Below, piece by piece: positions 1 to 8,410 of a stretch of DNA of 34,476 nt; the first letter of the stretch is position 1; the number at the start of each line of letters is the position of its first letter. Below the pieces are notes generated by a model. It was given only the letters and a program-made list of their open reading frames with translations, ran no database searches and was not told the DNA's origin. The DNA is taken from NCBI GenBank assembly GCA_009780485.1, contig WQZZ01000010.1:1-34476 (forward strand), read 5' to 3'. The position numbers and the translations under genes were made by a program. The stretch is from Defluviitaleaceae bacterium (GTDB lineage: Bacteria > Bacillota > Clostridia > Lachnospirales > WRAX01).

Positions 1-228
1 CTCTGTTATGGCTTCACGATACTGCTCACGTGTCTCGTCCATTTTGCGTAAATATGTTAAACGCTCTGCCAGCTCACGTAGCACTTGGTCGTCCAGCTCC
101 CCCGTCACCTCTTTGCGGTAACGGGCGATGAAAGGTATCGTGTTCCCCTCGTCAATCAAAGCGATTGTGGCAACCAAATGCCCTTCTTTAATACCGAATT
201 CTTCCTGTAAAATTTTTGTAATGTTCAT
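1..228 (-). CDS. tex: Tex-family S1 RNA-binding transcription accessory protein, N-terminal part (runs off the window)
   Basis: Reverse-strand translation MNITKILQEEFGIKEGHLVATIALIDEGNTIPFIARYRKEVTGELDDQVLRELAERLTYLRKMDETREQYREAI matches the Tex N-terminal signature (TIPFIARYRKE.TG.LDD..LR...ERL.YLR). Confidence 0.9.
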   Translation of the reverse strand, partial: MNITKILQEEFGIKEGHLVATIALIDEGNTIPFIARYRKEVTGELDDQVLRELAERLTYLRKMDETREQYREAITE

Positions 229-250
229 TCAGCTTTCTCCTTGCTTGTAT

Positions 251-460
251 TTAGTTCCAGTCTATATTATCCCAGCTACCTGTATTTCCGTCCAATATCT
301 CTTGTTCACCAATTTTGATATAATGCAAATCTTCTTCCGTGGCAACATTATCTGGTGGCAAAAACTTCCGCATTACGGTTAAAACCACAATTTGCTCTTG
401 CTCATTTAGGTATTCTGCAAGACGATTTGCTGTTTCTCTGATTTCTGATGCTACTCCCAT
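251..460 (-). CDS. small antitoxin-like protein (RelB/Phd-like, ends in ...DNIDWN)
   Basis: 69-aa ORF directly downstream of a RelE-like remnant; acidic C-terminus typical of antitoxin partners of RelE/ParE toxins. Confidence 0.45.
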   Translation of the reverse strand: MGVASEIRETANRLAEYLNEQEQIVVLTVMRKFLPPDNVATEEDLHYIKIGEQEILDGNTGSWDNIDWN

Positions 461-466
461 ATATTG

Positions 467-668
467 TCACACTCCCTTATATACGTCCCCTCTCGGAATT
501 ATGCGAAATAAGAATATTTGATGCTCTGACAGCCATCTTTGGTTTAATATCCCCTTCAGGTATACCTAAAATTCCATCCCTTATCCTTATTTTAGTGTTT
601 TTATCCAATTTTTGCAAGTATTTTTCTGCTTGCTTGGATGGTATTGGTGGCAATTCTTGTTTTTTCAA
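467..668 (-). pseudogene. RelE/ParE-family toxin remnant (frameshift/internal deletion)
   Basis: N-terminal MKKQELPPIPSKQAEKYLQKLDKNTKIRIRDGILGIPEGDIKP is RelE-like; the next frame gives ...FLFRIIPRGDVYKGV*, which resembles a RelE C-terminal tail; the middle is missing. Confidence 0.5.
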
Positions 669-689
669 TAGTTCATCTCCTTGGACACG

Positions 690-2234
690 TCAAATCATAG
701 ATTGTTCCCAATTCGGGTGGGGTGGCAGATTTAGCAGAGTGGCAATTGTAGATGCAACATTTGCAACGCCGTAGTTATCGTCCTGCTTTATACGGATTTC
801 GTCGTCGCTGTATATGATAAACGGGACAGGGTTTAGAGTATGTGCGGTTTTTGGCGTTTTGCCGTCACTCTCCAACATTTCGTCGGCATTGCCATGGTCT
901 GCCGTCACAATAAGGATTGCACCTGCTTCTTTTGTGGCTTCCATAATCCGCCCGATTGCCAAATCCACAGCAGACACTGAAATGATGGCAGATTGAAGAT
1001 TGCCCGTATGCCCCACCATGTCCCCATTGGGCATATTAGCACGGATTAAGCCATACTCCCCAGTGCCAATCGCAGCAATAACTTGGTCGGCAATCTCAGC
1101 AGACTTCATCCACGGGCGTTGCTCGAATGGCAAAATGTCGCTATTTATCTCAACCCAATCCTCCAGCTTAGGGTCAGGTTTTTCCATACGGTTGCCATTC
1201 CAAAAGTATGTCATATGCCCGTATTTCTGGGTTTCTGACACAGCAAATTGACGCACACCATTAGCCACAAGCAAATCTGTAAGCGTGTTTTGTATATTAG
1301 GTGGGTGGGTTAAAAAATTCTGTGGCAAATTATTGTCCCCATCATATTGCAACATACCCGCAAAATAGACTTTCGGCACAACACCACGGTCAAACTTATT
1401 AAAATATGGCAAATCAAAGGCTTGGCTAAGTTCTATGGCACGGTCACCACGGAAGTTTATCAAACAAACGCTGTCACCATCAGCAATTTTGCCTATAGGC
1501 TCACCATTTTCAGCAATGACAAAGGGTGGCAAGTCTTGGTCAATAATGTCGGGCTTGGCTTCACGGGCAACAGTTATCGCTTCACTAGCAGAGCCAAATT
1601 GCGTGCCAATGCCATGTACATGAACATTCCAGCCCTCTTCTACCATGCCCCAATTCGCTCCGTACCTGTCCATGGTAATCCGCTGTCGCCCGCCACCTGA
1701 CGCAATCCGTGCATCAAACCTAGCAGAATTAAGCTCCGCCAGCACAAGCTCCAATTTGGCAACATATTCAATGGCAGACTGTGCCGCCACATCCCGCCCG
1801 TCAAGCAAGATATGTATACGCACCCGCCTAACCCCGTCATCATAGGCTTTGCGAACCAAAGCAATCAAATGCTCAATATTAGCATGAACCTTGCCGTCTG
1901 ACAAAAGCCCAATAAAATGCAGAGTATCACCCGCAACTAAATTTTTCCAAACGGGCGTGTCAAACATACGCCTACTGGCAATGGCTTCATCAACAAGCTT
2001 TGCCCCCTGTGCGTAAATTTGCCCGCAACCAAGGGCATTATGCCCCACCTCAGAATTGCCCATGTCCCCATCATCAGGCAACCCAACCGCTGTTCCATGG
2101 GCTTTAATTTTAACCCACGGATGATACTGCATCAAATAATCCAAATTAGGGGTATGTGCCGCCAAAACCGCATTGCCCTCGGTTTTGTCCGACAAAGCAA
2201 CCCCGTCCATAACAATCAAAACAACTGGTTTCAT
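690..2234 (-). CDS. gpmI: 2,3-bisphosphoglycerate-independent phosphoglycerate mutase
   Basis: MKPVVLIVMDGVALSD..., GDMGNSEVGHNALG, LLDGRD, TADHGNADEM motifs; 514 aa. Confidence 0.97.
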   Translation of the reverse strand: MKPVVLIVMDGVALSDKTEGNAVLAAHTPNLDYLMQYHPWVKIKAHGTAVGLPDDGDMGNSEVGHNALGCGQIYAQGAKLVDEAIASRRMFDTPVWKNLVAGDTLHFIGLLSDGKVHANIEHLIALVRKAYDDGVRRVRIHILLDGRDVAAQSAIEYVAKLELVLAELNSARFDARIASGGGRQRITMDRYGANWGMVEEGWNVHVHGIGTQFGSASEAITVAREAKPDIIDQDLPPFVIAENGEPIGKIADGDSVCLINFRGDRAIELSQAFDLPYFNKFDRGVVPKVYFAGMLQYDGDNNLPQNFLTHPPNIQNTLTDLLVANGVRQFAVSETQKYGHMTYFWNGNRMEKPDPKLEDWVEINSDILPFEQRPWMKSAEIADQVIAAIGTGEYGLIRANMPNGDMVGHTGNLQSAIISVSAVDLAIGRIMEATKEAGAILIVTADHGNADEMLESDGKTPKTAHTLNPVPFIIYSDDEIRIKQDDNYGVANVASTIATLLNLPPHPNWEQSMI

Positions 2235-2244
2235 AATATCCCCT

Positions 2245-3159
2245 CTATATAATACGTCTTTGTATTTCCTCGGCTATATGGGCGAAATTCTGGTAGCTGT
2301 CCACATCCAGCCATTGTGCTTGAGGCATTTGGTGCTTAAACCATGTAATTTGACGCTTGGCAAACCGTCTTGTGCCTTGTTTTATGGCATGTACAGCTTC
2401 ATCCAGAGTGGTCTTGCCATCCAGATACGGCACAATTTCCTTGTAACCCAAGCCCTGCATGGACACCAAAGCAGGGTCATAGCGTTTAAGTAGATGGCTA
2501 ACTTCACCCACCAACCCATTTTCTACCATGTCATCAACACGGCGGTTTATGCGGTCATACAGCCTATCACGGTGGGCGTTAAGGATGAAAATTTTAGCAT
2601 CATAAGCGGGAGGTTTTGCACGCTGGTCTTGGTTGTGGTCGCTGATACGCTGTCCTGTCACATGGTAAAATTCCAACGCACGCATTACCCGCTTAATGTT
2701 GTTTTTGTCCAATTGCTCCGCTGACTTTGGGTCACGGTATGTCAGCATGGCAAAGAGCTGGTCTGCATCCAACATTTGTAGCTTCCGCCTATATTCGGGG
2801 TCGGGGTCGGCTTTTTGGTCAAAGTCCACATCATGAAGAATTGCATTGATATAAAAACCAGTACCGCCACAAATTATGGGTGTACAATCACGTCGTATAA
2901 TTTGTGCAATAAGCTCCTTAGCTCTTGCTTTGAAAATGGCTACATTGTAGGGTTTATCGGGGGTCAGCTCGTCAATTAAATGATGAGGGATACCTCCCAT
3001 CTCTTTATGTGACATTTTAGCCGTTCCCACATCCATACCCTGATAAATCTGCATAGAATCTGCTGAAATAATTTCGCCGTTAAGAAGGTGAGCAAGTGCC
3101 ACTGCCGTCCCGCTTTTGCCAGTGGCAGTAGGGCCACCAATTATTATGATTTTATTGAT
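2245..3159 (-). CDS. miaA: tRNA dimethylallyltransferase; predicted ATC start at 3159, upstream of the GTG used in the ORF track (3102)
   Basis: The P-loop IIIIGGPTATGKSGTAVALAHLLNGEIISADSMQIYQGMDVGTAK is only complete if translation starts upstream of 3102; GGAAAGGAGGG Shine-Dalgarno lies about 8 nt before ATC AAT AAA. Confidence 0.93.
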   Translation of the reverse strand: MNKIIIIGGPTATGKSGTAVALAHLLNGEIISADSMQIYQGMDVGTAKMSHKEMGGIPHHLIDELTPDKPYNVAIFKARAKELIAQIIRRDCTPIICGGTGFYINAILHDVDFDQKADPDPEYRRKLQMLDADQLFAMLTYRDPKSAEQLDKNNIKRVMRALEFYHVTGQRISDHNQDQRAKPPAYDAKIFILNAHRDRLYDRINRRVDDMVENGLVGEVSHLLKRYDPALVSMQGLGYKEIVPYLDGKTTLDEAVHAIKQGTRRFAKRQITWFKHQMPQAQWLDVDSYQNFAHIAEEIQRRII

Positions 3160-5639
3160 GCTCTCGCCCTCCTTTCCATGGCTTCAATTTCTCGGATGGA
3201 TAATACTTCGCCAGAGCTTTCCTCCAAACGAAGGCGAATTTGTTTCATAACTTCTTTTGTAACACAGTAATCCAAACGCTGCTCTTTTGAGAGGGTTTCT
3301 TCATCATAAACCCCGCCACGTATATCAATTTTATCCAAAACTTGACGGGAGCGTTCAACTACAGATTGTGGCAGACCCGCCATTTTCGCCACATTAATAC
3401 CATGGCTTTTGTCCGTACCACCTTCTACAACTTTCCATAAAAACTTGATGTTTTCGCCAACTTCTCTAACAGCCATGGAGAGGTTAAATGCCCCAGCAAT
3501 TTTGCCTTCGGTGGCGGTAAGCTCGTGGTAATGGGTGGCGAAAAGGGTTTTTGAGCCAATTTCCTCGGCAATATGTTCAAGCACTGCCGTTGCAATTGCC
3601 AAACCGTCAGTCGTGCCTGTGCCACGCCCAACCTCGTCTAGCAAAATTAGGCTATTTGCAGTGGCGTTGCCAATAATATGGGCAACCTCTGCCATTTCCA
3701 CCATAAAAGTGGACTGACCACGACTTAAATCATCCGCAGCCCCCACACGGGTGAAAATTTGGTCGCAAATGGCTAAATTCGCACTGTCAGCAGGGACAAA
3801 GCTACCCATTTGTGCCATAATTTGGATTAGGGCAGTTTGTCGCATATATGTAGACTTGCCCGCCATGTTTGGACCTGTAATAACGGCAATTTTTCGCTGG
3901 TCGTCCATGTTGAGGTTGTTGGGTACAAAACCATTAAAAAGCCGTTCGATTACTGGATGACGACCACTCTCTATTTGGGTGACACCTCGGGTATTTAACT
4001 TCGGAGCAACATAATCGTGCTTGACGGCAATTTGTCCAAGGGATTGTAAAGCGTCCATATTTGCGATAATATGAGCCGTTGCCTGTATACGTGATGCTTT
4101 GTCAGCTAAATCATTGCGAAGCTGGGTAAACAAGACTTCCTCCAAGTCAGCAACCTCTTGGGTTAAAGTCAAGATTTTTGTTTCTAACTGTTTAAGTGGC
4201 TCACTGGTGTAACGCTGGTGGTTGGCAAGGGTTTGGCGTGGCGTGTAGTCCTCTGGCACTTTGTCTTTACCGCTATTTGCAACCTCGATATAGTAGCCAA
4301 AAACCTTGTTTTGTGCCACCTTTAACCCCTTGATGCCAGTTCGATTACGTTCTACCTGCTGATATTCGTCCACTTCCACAAGTATACTTGCCAACTGGCT
4401 GCGTAATCCATCCAACTCTTGGTTAAATCCATCAGCAAAAACCTTGTCAGCATCAACAGAAATGGCATTTTTGACACTTTCATAAACATCGGACAATCTA
4501 TCCATTTCAACTGCAAAATATGTATTCATGCTGGACGTAAAATCATCAGGCAAACCTTGGATTGCCGTCAATGACTTTTCTAGCAACAACACATCCCTAG
4601 GCAAAACCCGATTGTAAGTAATTTTGGCACAAAATCTCTCTAAGTCACCAATTTCAGATAACTTTTTACGCACTTGCTCCCGTAAGGTTTTGTTTTCGGC
4701 ATATTCTGCCACAGCCGACTGCCTTGTGTTAATATCATCAACACTAACCAACGGCGACATCGTCCATATTTTAAGCAAACGCCCGCCCATTGGGGTTTTG
4801 GTGGCATCCATAACCCACAACAAACTACCCTTTCTTTCACCAGCCAAGGTTTCAAAAAGCTCTAAATTACGCCGTGCAAAGCGGTCGATGGACATATATG
4901 TGGCAGAGCTATATAAGTTAAGCTTGGCAATATGCGAAAGGTTGTTTTGTTGGGTTTCTCTCAGATATTCCAACAAAGCACCCGACGCAGACAAAGCAGG
5001 ACGAGGAATTGCACCGAAGCTTTGAAGTCGCCCTTCTCCAAAATGGTATATCAATCGCTCATGGGCAGCGGTGTGCATAAAAGCCCAGAAATGATAACTT
5101 TTGGCAGGCATATCAAAGTCGCTAGGGTCAAAACCATCACCAATAATAAGCTCAACAGGTGCAATTTTAACAATTTCATCCAATAATTTATCACGTGTAG
5201 GAAATGTGGTTGCATAAAAATCCCCCGTGGAGACATCGGCATAAGCCAATCCAAAACCCGAATTATCAGAATGTATGGCAGCTATGTAATTAGCATCACC
5301 TTCGTCAGCAAAAATTGTGCCAGCTGTGTAAACACGCACAACCTGACGCTTCATAATGCCGTTTTCAGTTTCGCTGGTCTGCTCGCATAAAGCCACACGA
5401 TGCCCAAGCTCTACCAACTTACGTATATACCCCTCAGCAGAATGATATGGAACCCCACACATAGGGGCTTTCCCCTGCCCTGTGTCCCGCTGGGTAAGGT
5501 GCAAACCAAGGGCATCCGCCACCGTTTGGGCATCATCAAAAAACAGCTCATAAAAATCACCAAGCCGAAAAAATACCAAGGCATCCCTATGAACTTCCTT
5601 AATTTTAAGGTATTGCAACATCATAGGCGACCATTTCAT
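3144..5639 (-). CDS. mutS: DNA mismatch repair protein MutS
   Basis: 831 aa; TPMMLQYLKIK-like N-terminus, ITGPNMAGKSTYMRQ Walker A, LILLDEVGRGTGTTDGLAIA Walker B, LFATHYHELT. Confidence 0.97.
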   Translation of the reverse strand: MKWSPMMLQYLKIKEVHRDALVFFRLGDFYELFFDDAQTVADALGLHLTQRDTGQGKAPMCGVPYHSAEGYIRKLVELGHRVALCEQTSETENGIMKRQVVRVYTAGTIFADEGDANYIAAIHSDNSGFGLAYADVSTGDFYATTFPTRDKLLDEIVKIAPVELIIGDGFDPSDFDMPAKSYHFWAFMHTAAHERLIYHFGEGRLQSFGAIPRPALSASGALLEYLRETQQNNLSHIAKLNLYSSATYMSIDRFARRNLELFETLAGERKGSLLWVMDATKTPMGGRLLKIWTMSPLVSVDDINTRQSAVAEYAENKTLREQVRKKLSEIGDLERFCAKITYNRVLPRDVLLLEKSLTAIQGLPDDFTSSMNTYFAVEMDRLSDVYESVKNAISVDADKVFADGFNQELDGLRSQLASILVEVDEYQQVERNRTGIKGLKVAQNKVFGYYIEVANSGKDKVPEDYTPRQTLANHQRYTSEPLKQLETKILTLTQEVADLEEVLFTQLRNDLADKASRIQATAHIIANMDALQSLGQIAVKHDYVAPKLNTRGVTQIESGRHPVIERLFNGFVPNNLNMDDQRKIAVITGPNMAGKSTYMRQTALIQIMAQMGSFVPADSANLAICDQIFTRVGAADDLSRGQSTFMVEMAEVAHIIGNATANSLILLDEVGRGTGTTDGLAIATAVLEHIAEEIGSKTLFATHYHELTATEGKIAGAFNLSMAVREVGENIKFLWKVVEGGTDKSHGINVAKMAGLPQSVVERSRQVLDKIDIRGGVYDEETLSKEQRLDYCVTKEVMKQIRLRLEESSGEVLSIREIEAMERRARASIKS

Positions 5640-5893
5640 CGTCTACCTCCGCAACACCCGCCACAACCGCCACCGCTAGGTGCTTCATCCACCCCAGTAA
5701 CAGTGCGTATCATGCCCACAACACTCTCAACCATAACTTGATATTCTGCCCTTGCCCTCAAAAACCGCTCTTGTGCCTGCCCGTCATCAGTATTTTCTTC
5801 GTATTCGGCAAAAGCGTGGGCGTAATCCTTAGAAATGTCAGAAACCAAAACTTCTTCCGCCAACATACGTGCCTTTTCTTGGTAAATTGTCAC
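5636..5893 (-). CDS. YlbF/YmcA-family (RicA-like) protein with Cys-rich C-terminus GGGCGGCCGG
   Basis: 85 aa; YlbF/YmcA-type sequence (AFAEYEE...RFLRARAEYQVMVESVVGMI); lies between miaB and mutS, as ymcA does in Bacillus. Confidence 0.75.
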   Translation of the reverse strand: MTIYQEKARMLAEEVLVSDISKDYAHAFAEYEENTDDGQAQERFLRARAEYQVMVESVVGMIRTVTGVDEAPSGGGCGGCCGGRR

Positions 5894-7251
5894 ACAATCT
5901 CTCCAGTCAAATAAAATGTTTTCGCTTCAATTATCTTTACATCAACCAACTGCCCTGCAAGCTCCGAACCGCCCGCAAAATGCACCAACGAATTATCGTC
6001 AGCACGACCGTGCAACAACCCGTCTTTGCCGACACCTTCCACCAACACCTCTAACACCTGCCCCAACTTCTCGGCAGAAAGCTCACCAGTTATGCGGTTA
6101 ACCTCATCCAAAAGACGATTAAAGCGGTCTTTTACAACACTTTCACAAACTTGGTCTTCCATATGGTCGGCAGGCGTGCCAAGCCTTCGGCTATAGATAA
6201 ACGTAAAGGCAGATGCAAAACGCCCATGTCGCACCACATCCAAGGTGTCCTCAAAATCCTCCTCGGTTTCCCCAGGAAAACCTACCATTATGTCAGTTGT
6301 CAATGATATGTTTGGTATTTCCGCTTTAACCTTGTCAATCAAATCCAGATACCATTTTTTAGTATGCTTGCGGTTCATATCATGCAAAAGCTTGTCAGAA
6401 CCAGCTTGGAATGGCAAATGCAGATAATTACAAACCTTAGGCAAATCCCTAATCGCTTCAATCACATCATCCGTCATATCCTTAGGGTGACTAGACATGA
6501 AACGTATACGGGCAATACCCTCAACCTCACTGACTTTATGCAACAATTCCGCAAAGCTAATATCCCCAGCATAACTATTCACATTCTGCCCCAAAAGCAT
6601 AATCTCACGAACGCCATCTTTTGCCAAAGCTTCAACTTCCGCCAAAATATCCTCTGGTCTACGACTTCGCTCCCGCCCTCGCACATAAGGCACAATGCAA
6701 AATGTACAAAAATTGTCACAACCATACATTATGTTTACCCCAGCTTTGAAAGGATATTCCCGCAGACTTGGCAAATCCTCCACAATCTCAGGTGCTTCTT
6801 GCCAAATGTCCACAATCATGCCTTTTGTTTCCATGCTGGTATGCAACAACTGAGGAAAGCGATAAATATTAAAAGTACCAAAAATCACATCAACATAAGG
6901 ATAAGAAGTCTTAATTTTTTCCACAACCATGTCTTGTTGCATCATGCAACCACACAGCACCAATTTTAAGTTACGGTTCTGCTCCTTACGCACCTTAAAA
7001 TTACCCAAATTACCATAAAGGCGGTTTTCTGCATTCTCCCGCACACAACAAGTATTAAAAATAACCAAGTCGGCAGCGTCCTCGTCCTCCGTCATGTCAA
7101 AACCCATTTCCACCAGCATCCCTGCCAACTTCTCAGAATCCCTAGCATTCATTTGGCAACCATAAGTCATAACCAATGCCTTTGGAGGCACGGGAAACCC
7201 ACGATTAACCTCTGCCATCTTTTCTATATAATAACTCGTCCACTTCTCCAT
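5890..7251 (-). CDS. miaB: tRNA-2-methylthio-N6-dimethylallyladenosine synthase (radical SAM); start trimmed to MEKWTSYY
   Basis: YGCQMNARDSEKLAG, CCVRENAENR, MYGCDNFCTFCIVPYVRGRERSR radical-SAM CxxxCxxC, TTDIMVGFPGETEEDF. Confidence 0.96.
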   Translation of the reverse strand: MEKWTSYYIEKMAEVNRGFPVPPKALVMTYGCQMNARDSEKLAGMLVEMGFDMTEDEDAADLVIFNTCCVRENAENRLYGNLGNFKVRKEQNRNLKLVLCGCMMQQDMVVEKIKTSYPYVDVIFGTFNIYRFPQLLHTSMETKGMIVDIWQEAPEIVEDLPSLREYPFKAGVNIMYGCDNFCTFCIVPYVRGRERSRRPEDILAEVEALAKDGVREIMLLGQNVNSYAGDISFAELLHKVSEVEGIARIRFMSSHPKDMTDDVIEAIRDLPKVCNYLHLPFQAGSDKLLHDMNRKHTKKWYLDLIDKVKAEIPNISLTTDIMVGFPGETEEDFEDTLDVVRHGRFASAFTFIYSRRLGTPADHMEDQVCESVVKDRFNRLLDEVNRITGELSAEKLGQVLEVLVEGVGKDGLLHGRADDNSLVHFAGGSELAGQLVDVKIIEAKTFYLTGEIV

Positions 7252-7316
7252 AAAAACAACCCCTTCAAAACAATAAAACAAGTATACACTTTTTTGAAAA
7301 AAAATGCAAGTTACTA

Positions 7317-7346
7317 TTGACAAATAAATCCGACATATGCTATAGT
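7317..7346 (+). promoter_or_regulatory. sigma70/sigmaA-type promoter for the peroxiredoxin gene
   Basis: TTGACA (7317-7322), 18-bp spacer, TATAGT (7341-7346). Confidence 0.6.
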
Positions 7347-7391
7347 ATTACTAGGATTAAAAAATTCCAAACAAATGAGGAGGACTTTATT

Positions 7392-7967
7392 ATGATAATT
7401 GGCAAAAAAGTTGAACCTTTCACCCTGCAAGCCTTTGTGGATTGCGAGTTTAAGGAAATTACAGAGCGTAACTTAACGGGCAAATGGGCGGTGTTTTTCT
7501 TCTACCCCGCCGACTTCACCTTCGTCTGACCCACCGAATTAGAAGACCTGGCAGGTCTGTATGACGAATTCAAAAAGGCGGATTGTGAAGTTTACGCCAT
7601 CTCCACTGACACGCATTTTACCCACCGTGCCTGGTGGATGGCAAGCAAGGCAATCAAAAAAATAAAATTCCCTATGGTAGGCGACCCAGGGCATGAACTT
7701 TGCAACCAATTTGGCGTACTTATCCCAAAAGCAGGGCTTGCAATGCGTGCCACACTTATCATCAACCCCCAAGGCGAGGTTGAAGCCATGGAAATCGCAG
7801 GAAAAGGTATGGGCAGAAATGCCGCAGAACTTTTGCGTAGGGTGCAATCCGCCCGATTTATGGCAGCAAATCCAGATGTGGTTTGCCCCGCCAAATGGAA
7901 ACCAGGCGACGAGGGCATAAATGTCCGCCAAAGACTGTCAGAAAAAATCGACGAAGCAAGGCAATAA
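7392..7967 (+). CDS. AhpC/Prx1-type peroxiredoxin, predicted selenoprotein; in-frame TGA at 7527-7529 read as Sec at the peroxidatic position (YPADFTFV-U-PTE)
   Basis: ORFs 7317..7529 and 7638..7967 lie in one frame, separated only by TGA; the joined product is MIIGKKVEPFTLQAF...FFFYPADFTFV(U)PTELEDLAGLYDEFKKADCEVYAISTDTHFTHRAWW...PDVVCPAKWKPG; resolving Cys (DVVCPA) retained. Confidence 0.9.
7544..7560 (+). promoter_or_regulatory. candidate bacterial SECIS hairpin downstream of the TGA
   Basis: AGACCT-GGC-AGGTCT perfect inverted repeat (7544-7558), or alternative GCA-GGTC-TGT fold (7551-7560), about 14-24 nt after the TGA and within the ORF. Confidence 0.55.
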
Positions 7968-7969
7968 AC

Positions 7970-8006
7970 AAAAAGCCCCTGTCAAATGACTTGACAGGGG
8001 CTTTTT
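7970..8006 (+). terminator. rho-independent terminator (bidirectional) between the peroxiredoxin and tRNA genes
   Basis: AAAAAGCCCCTGTCAA-atgac-TTGACAGGGGCTTTTT. Confidence 0.9.
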
Positions 8007-8012
8007 ATTTAC

Positions 8013-8085
8013 CGCTCTCAACAGGATTCGAACCTGAGACCTTTCGCTCCGGAGGCGAACGCTCTATCCACTGAGCTATGAGAGC
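8013..8085 (-). tRNA. tRNA-Arg(CCG)
   Basis: Reverse complement GCTCTCATAGCTCAGTGGATAGAGCGTTCGCCTCCGGAGCGAAAGGTCTCAGGTTCGAATCCTGTTGAGAGCG; 7-bp acceptor stem, D and T arms, anticodon loop CTCCGGA. Confidence 0.95.
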
Positions 8086-8119
8086 AGTTGTGGCATTTAA
8101 TGCCACGGAAGAAAGTATA

Positions 8120-8410
8120 TCATATTTGAGAGGGCGTGTCAAAGGGTTTTTTTCTACGGCTCATACATTCTTGGTCGATGTCATAAATCCCATTAGAATG
8201 AACAGAATTACCACCAATTGAACGCAAGGTTTCTAATAAATGCAAAAAGTCCATTGTATCCTCCAAAGTCTTGTGATTGGCTTGTGGGACAAATGGCTTT
8301 AAGGCATGAAGAAGCTGGGCTTCTTTACTAGGATTTCTACGAGCGTGCTTGCTTTTTTGTTCCAAGTTTTTCATCATTTGGGTGGCTTCTAAAATTCTGC
8401 TTTCAAGCAT
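8120..8410 (-). CDS. small hypothetical protein immediately downstream of the subtilase C-terminal part
   Basis: 96-aa ORF whose start abuts or overlaps the subtilase stop (8410). Confidence 0.55.
   Translation of the reverse strand: MLESRILEATQMMKNLEQKSKHARRNPSKEAQLLHALKPFVPQANHKTLEDTMDFLHLLETLRSIGGNSVHSNGIYDIDQECMSRRKKPFDTPSQI

Noticed and set aside
3102-3270. GTG at 3102 as the miaA start (as in the ORF track)
   Set aside because: It would delete the P-loop GPTATGKS that is clearly encoded just upstream with a good SD.
7539-7931. Long antisense ORFs opposite the peroxiredoxin (and similar shadow ORFs over mutS, gpmI, liv and ACAD genes)
   Set aside because: They mirror well-supported coding genes, lack recognisable motifs and have no independent RBS support.
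8013-8085. tRNA-Arg as the integration site
   Set aside because: No duplicated tRNA 3' end was seen elsewhere; the breakpoints lie in the subtilase gene at ACATGGGT.
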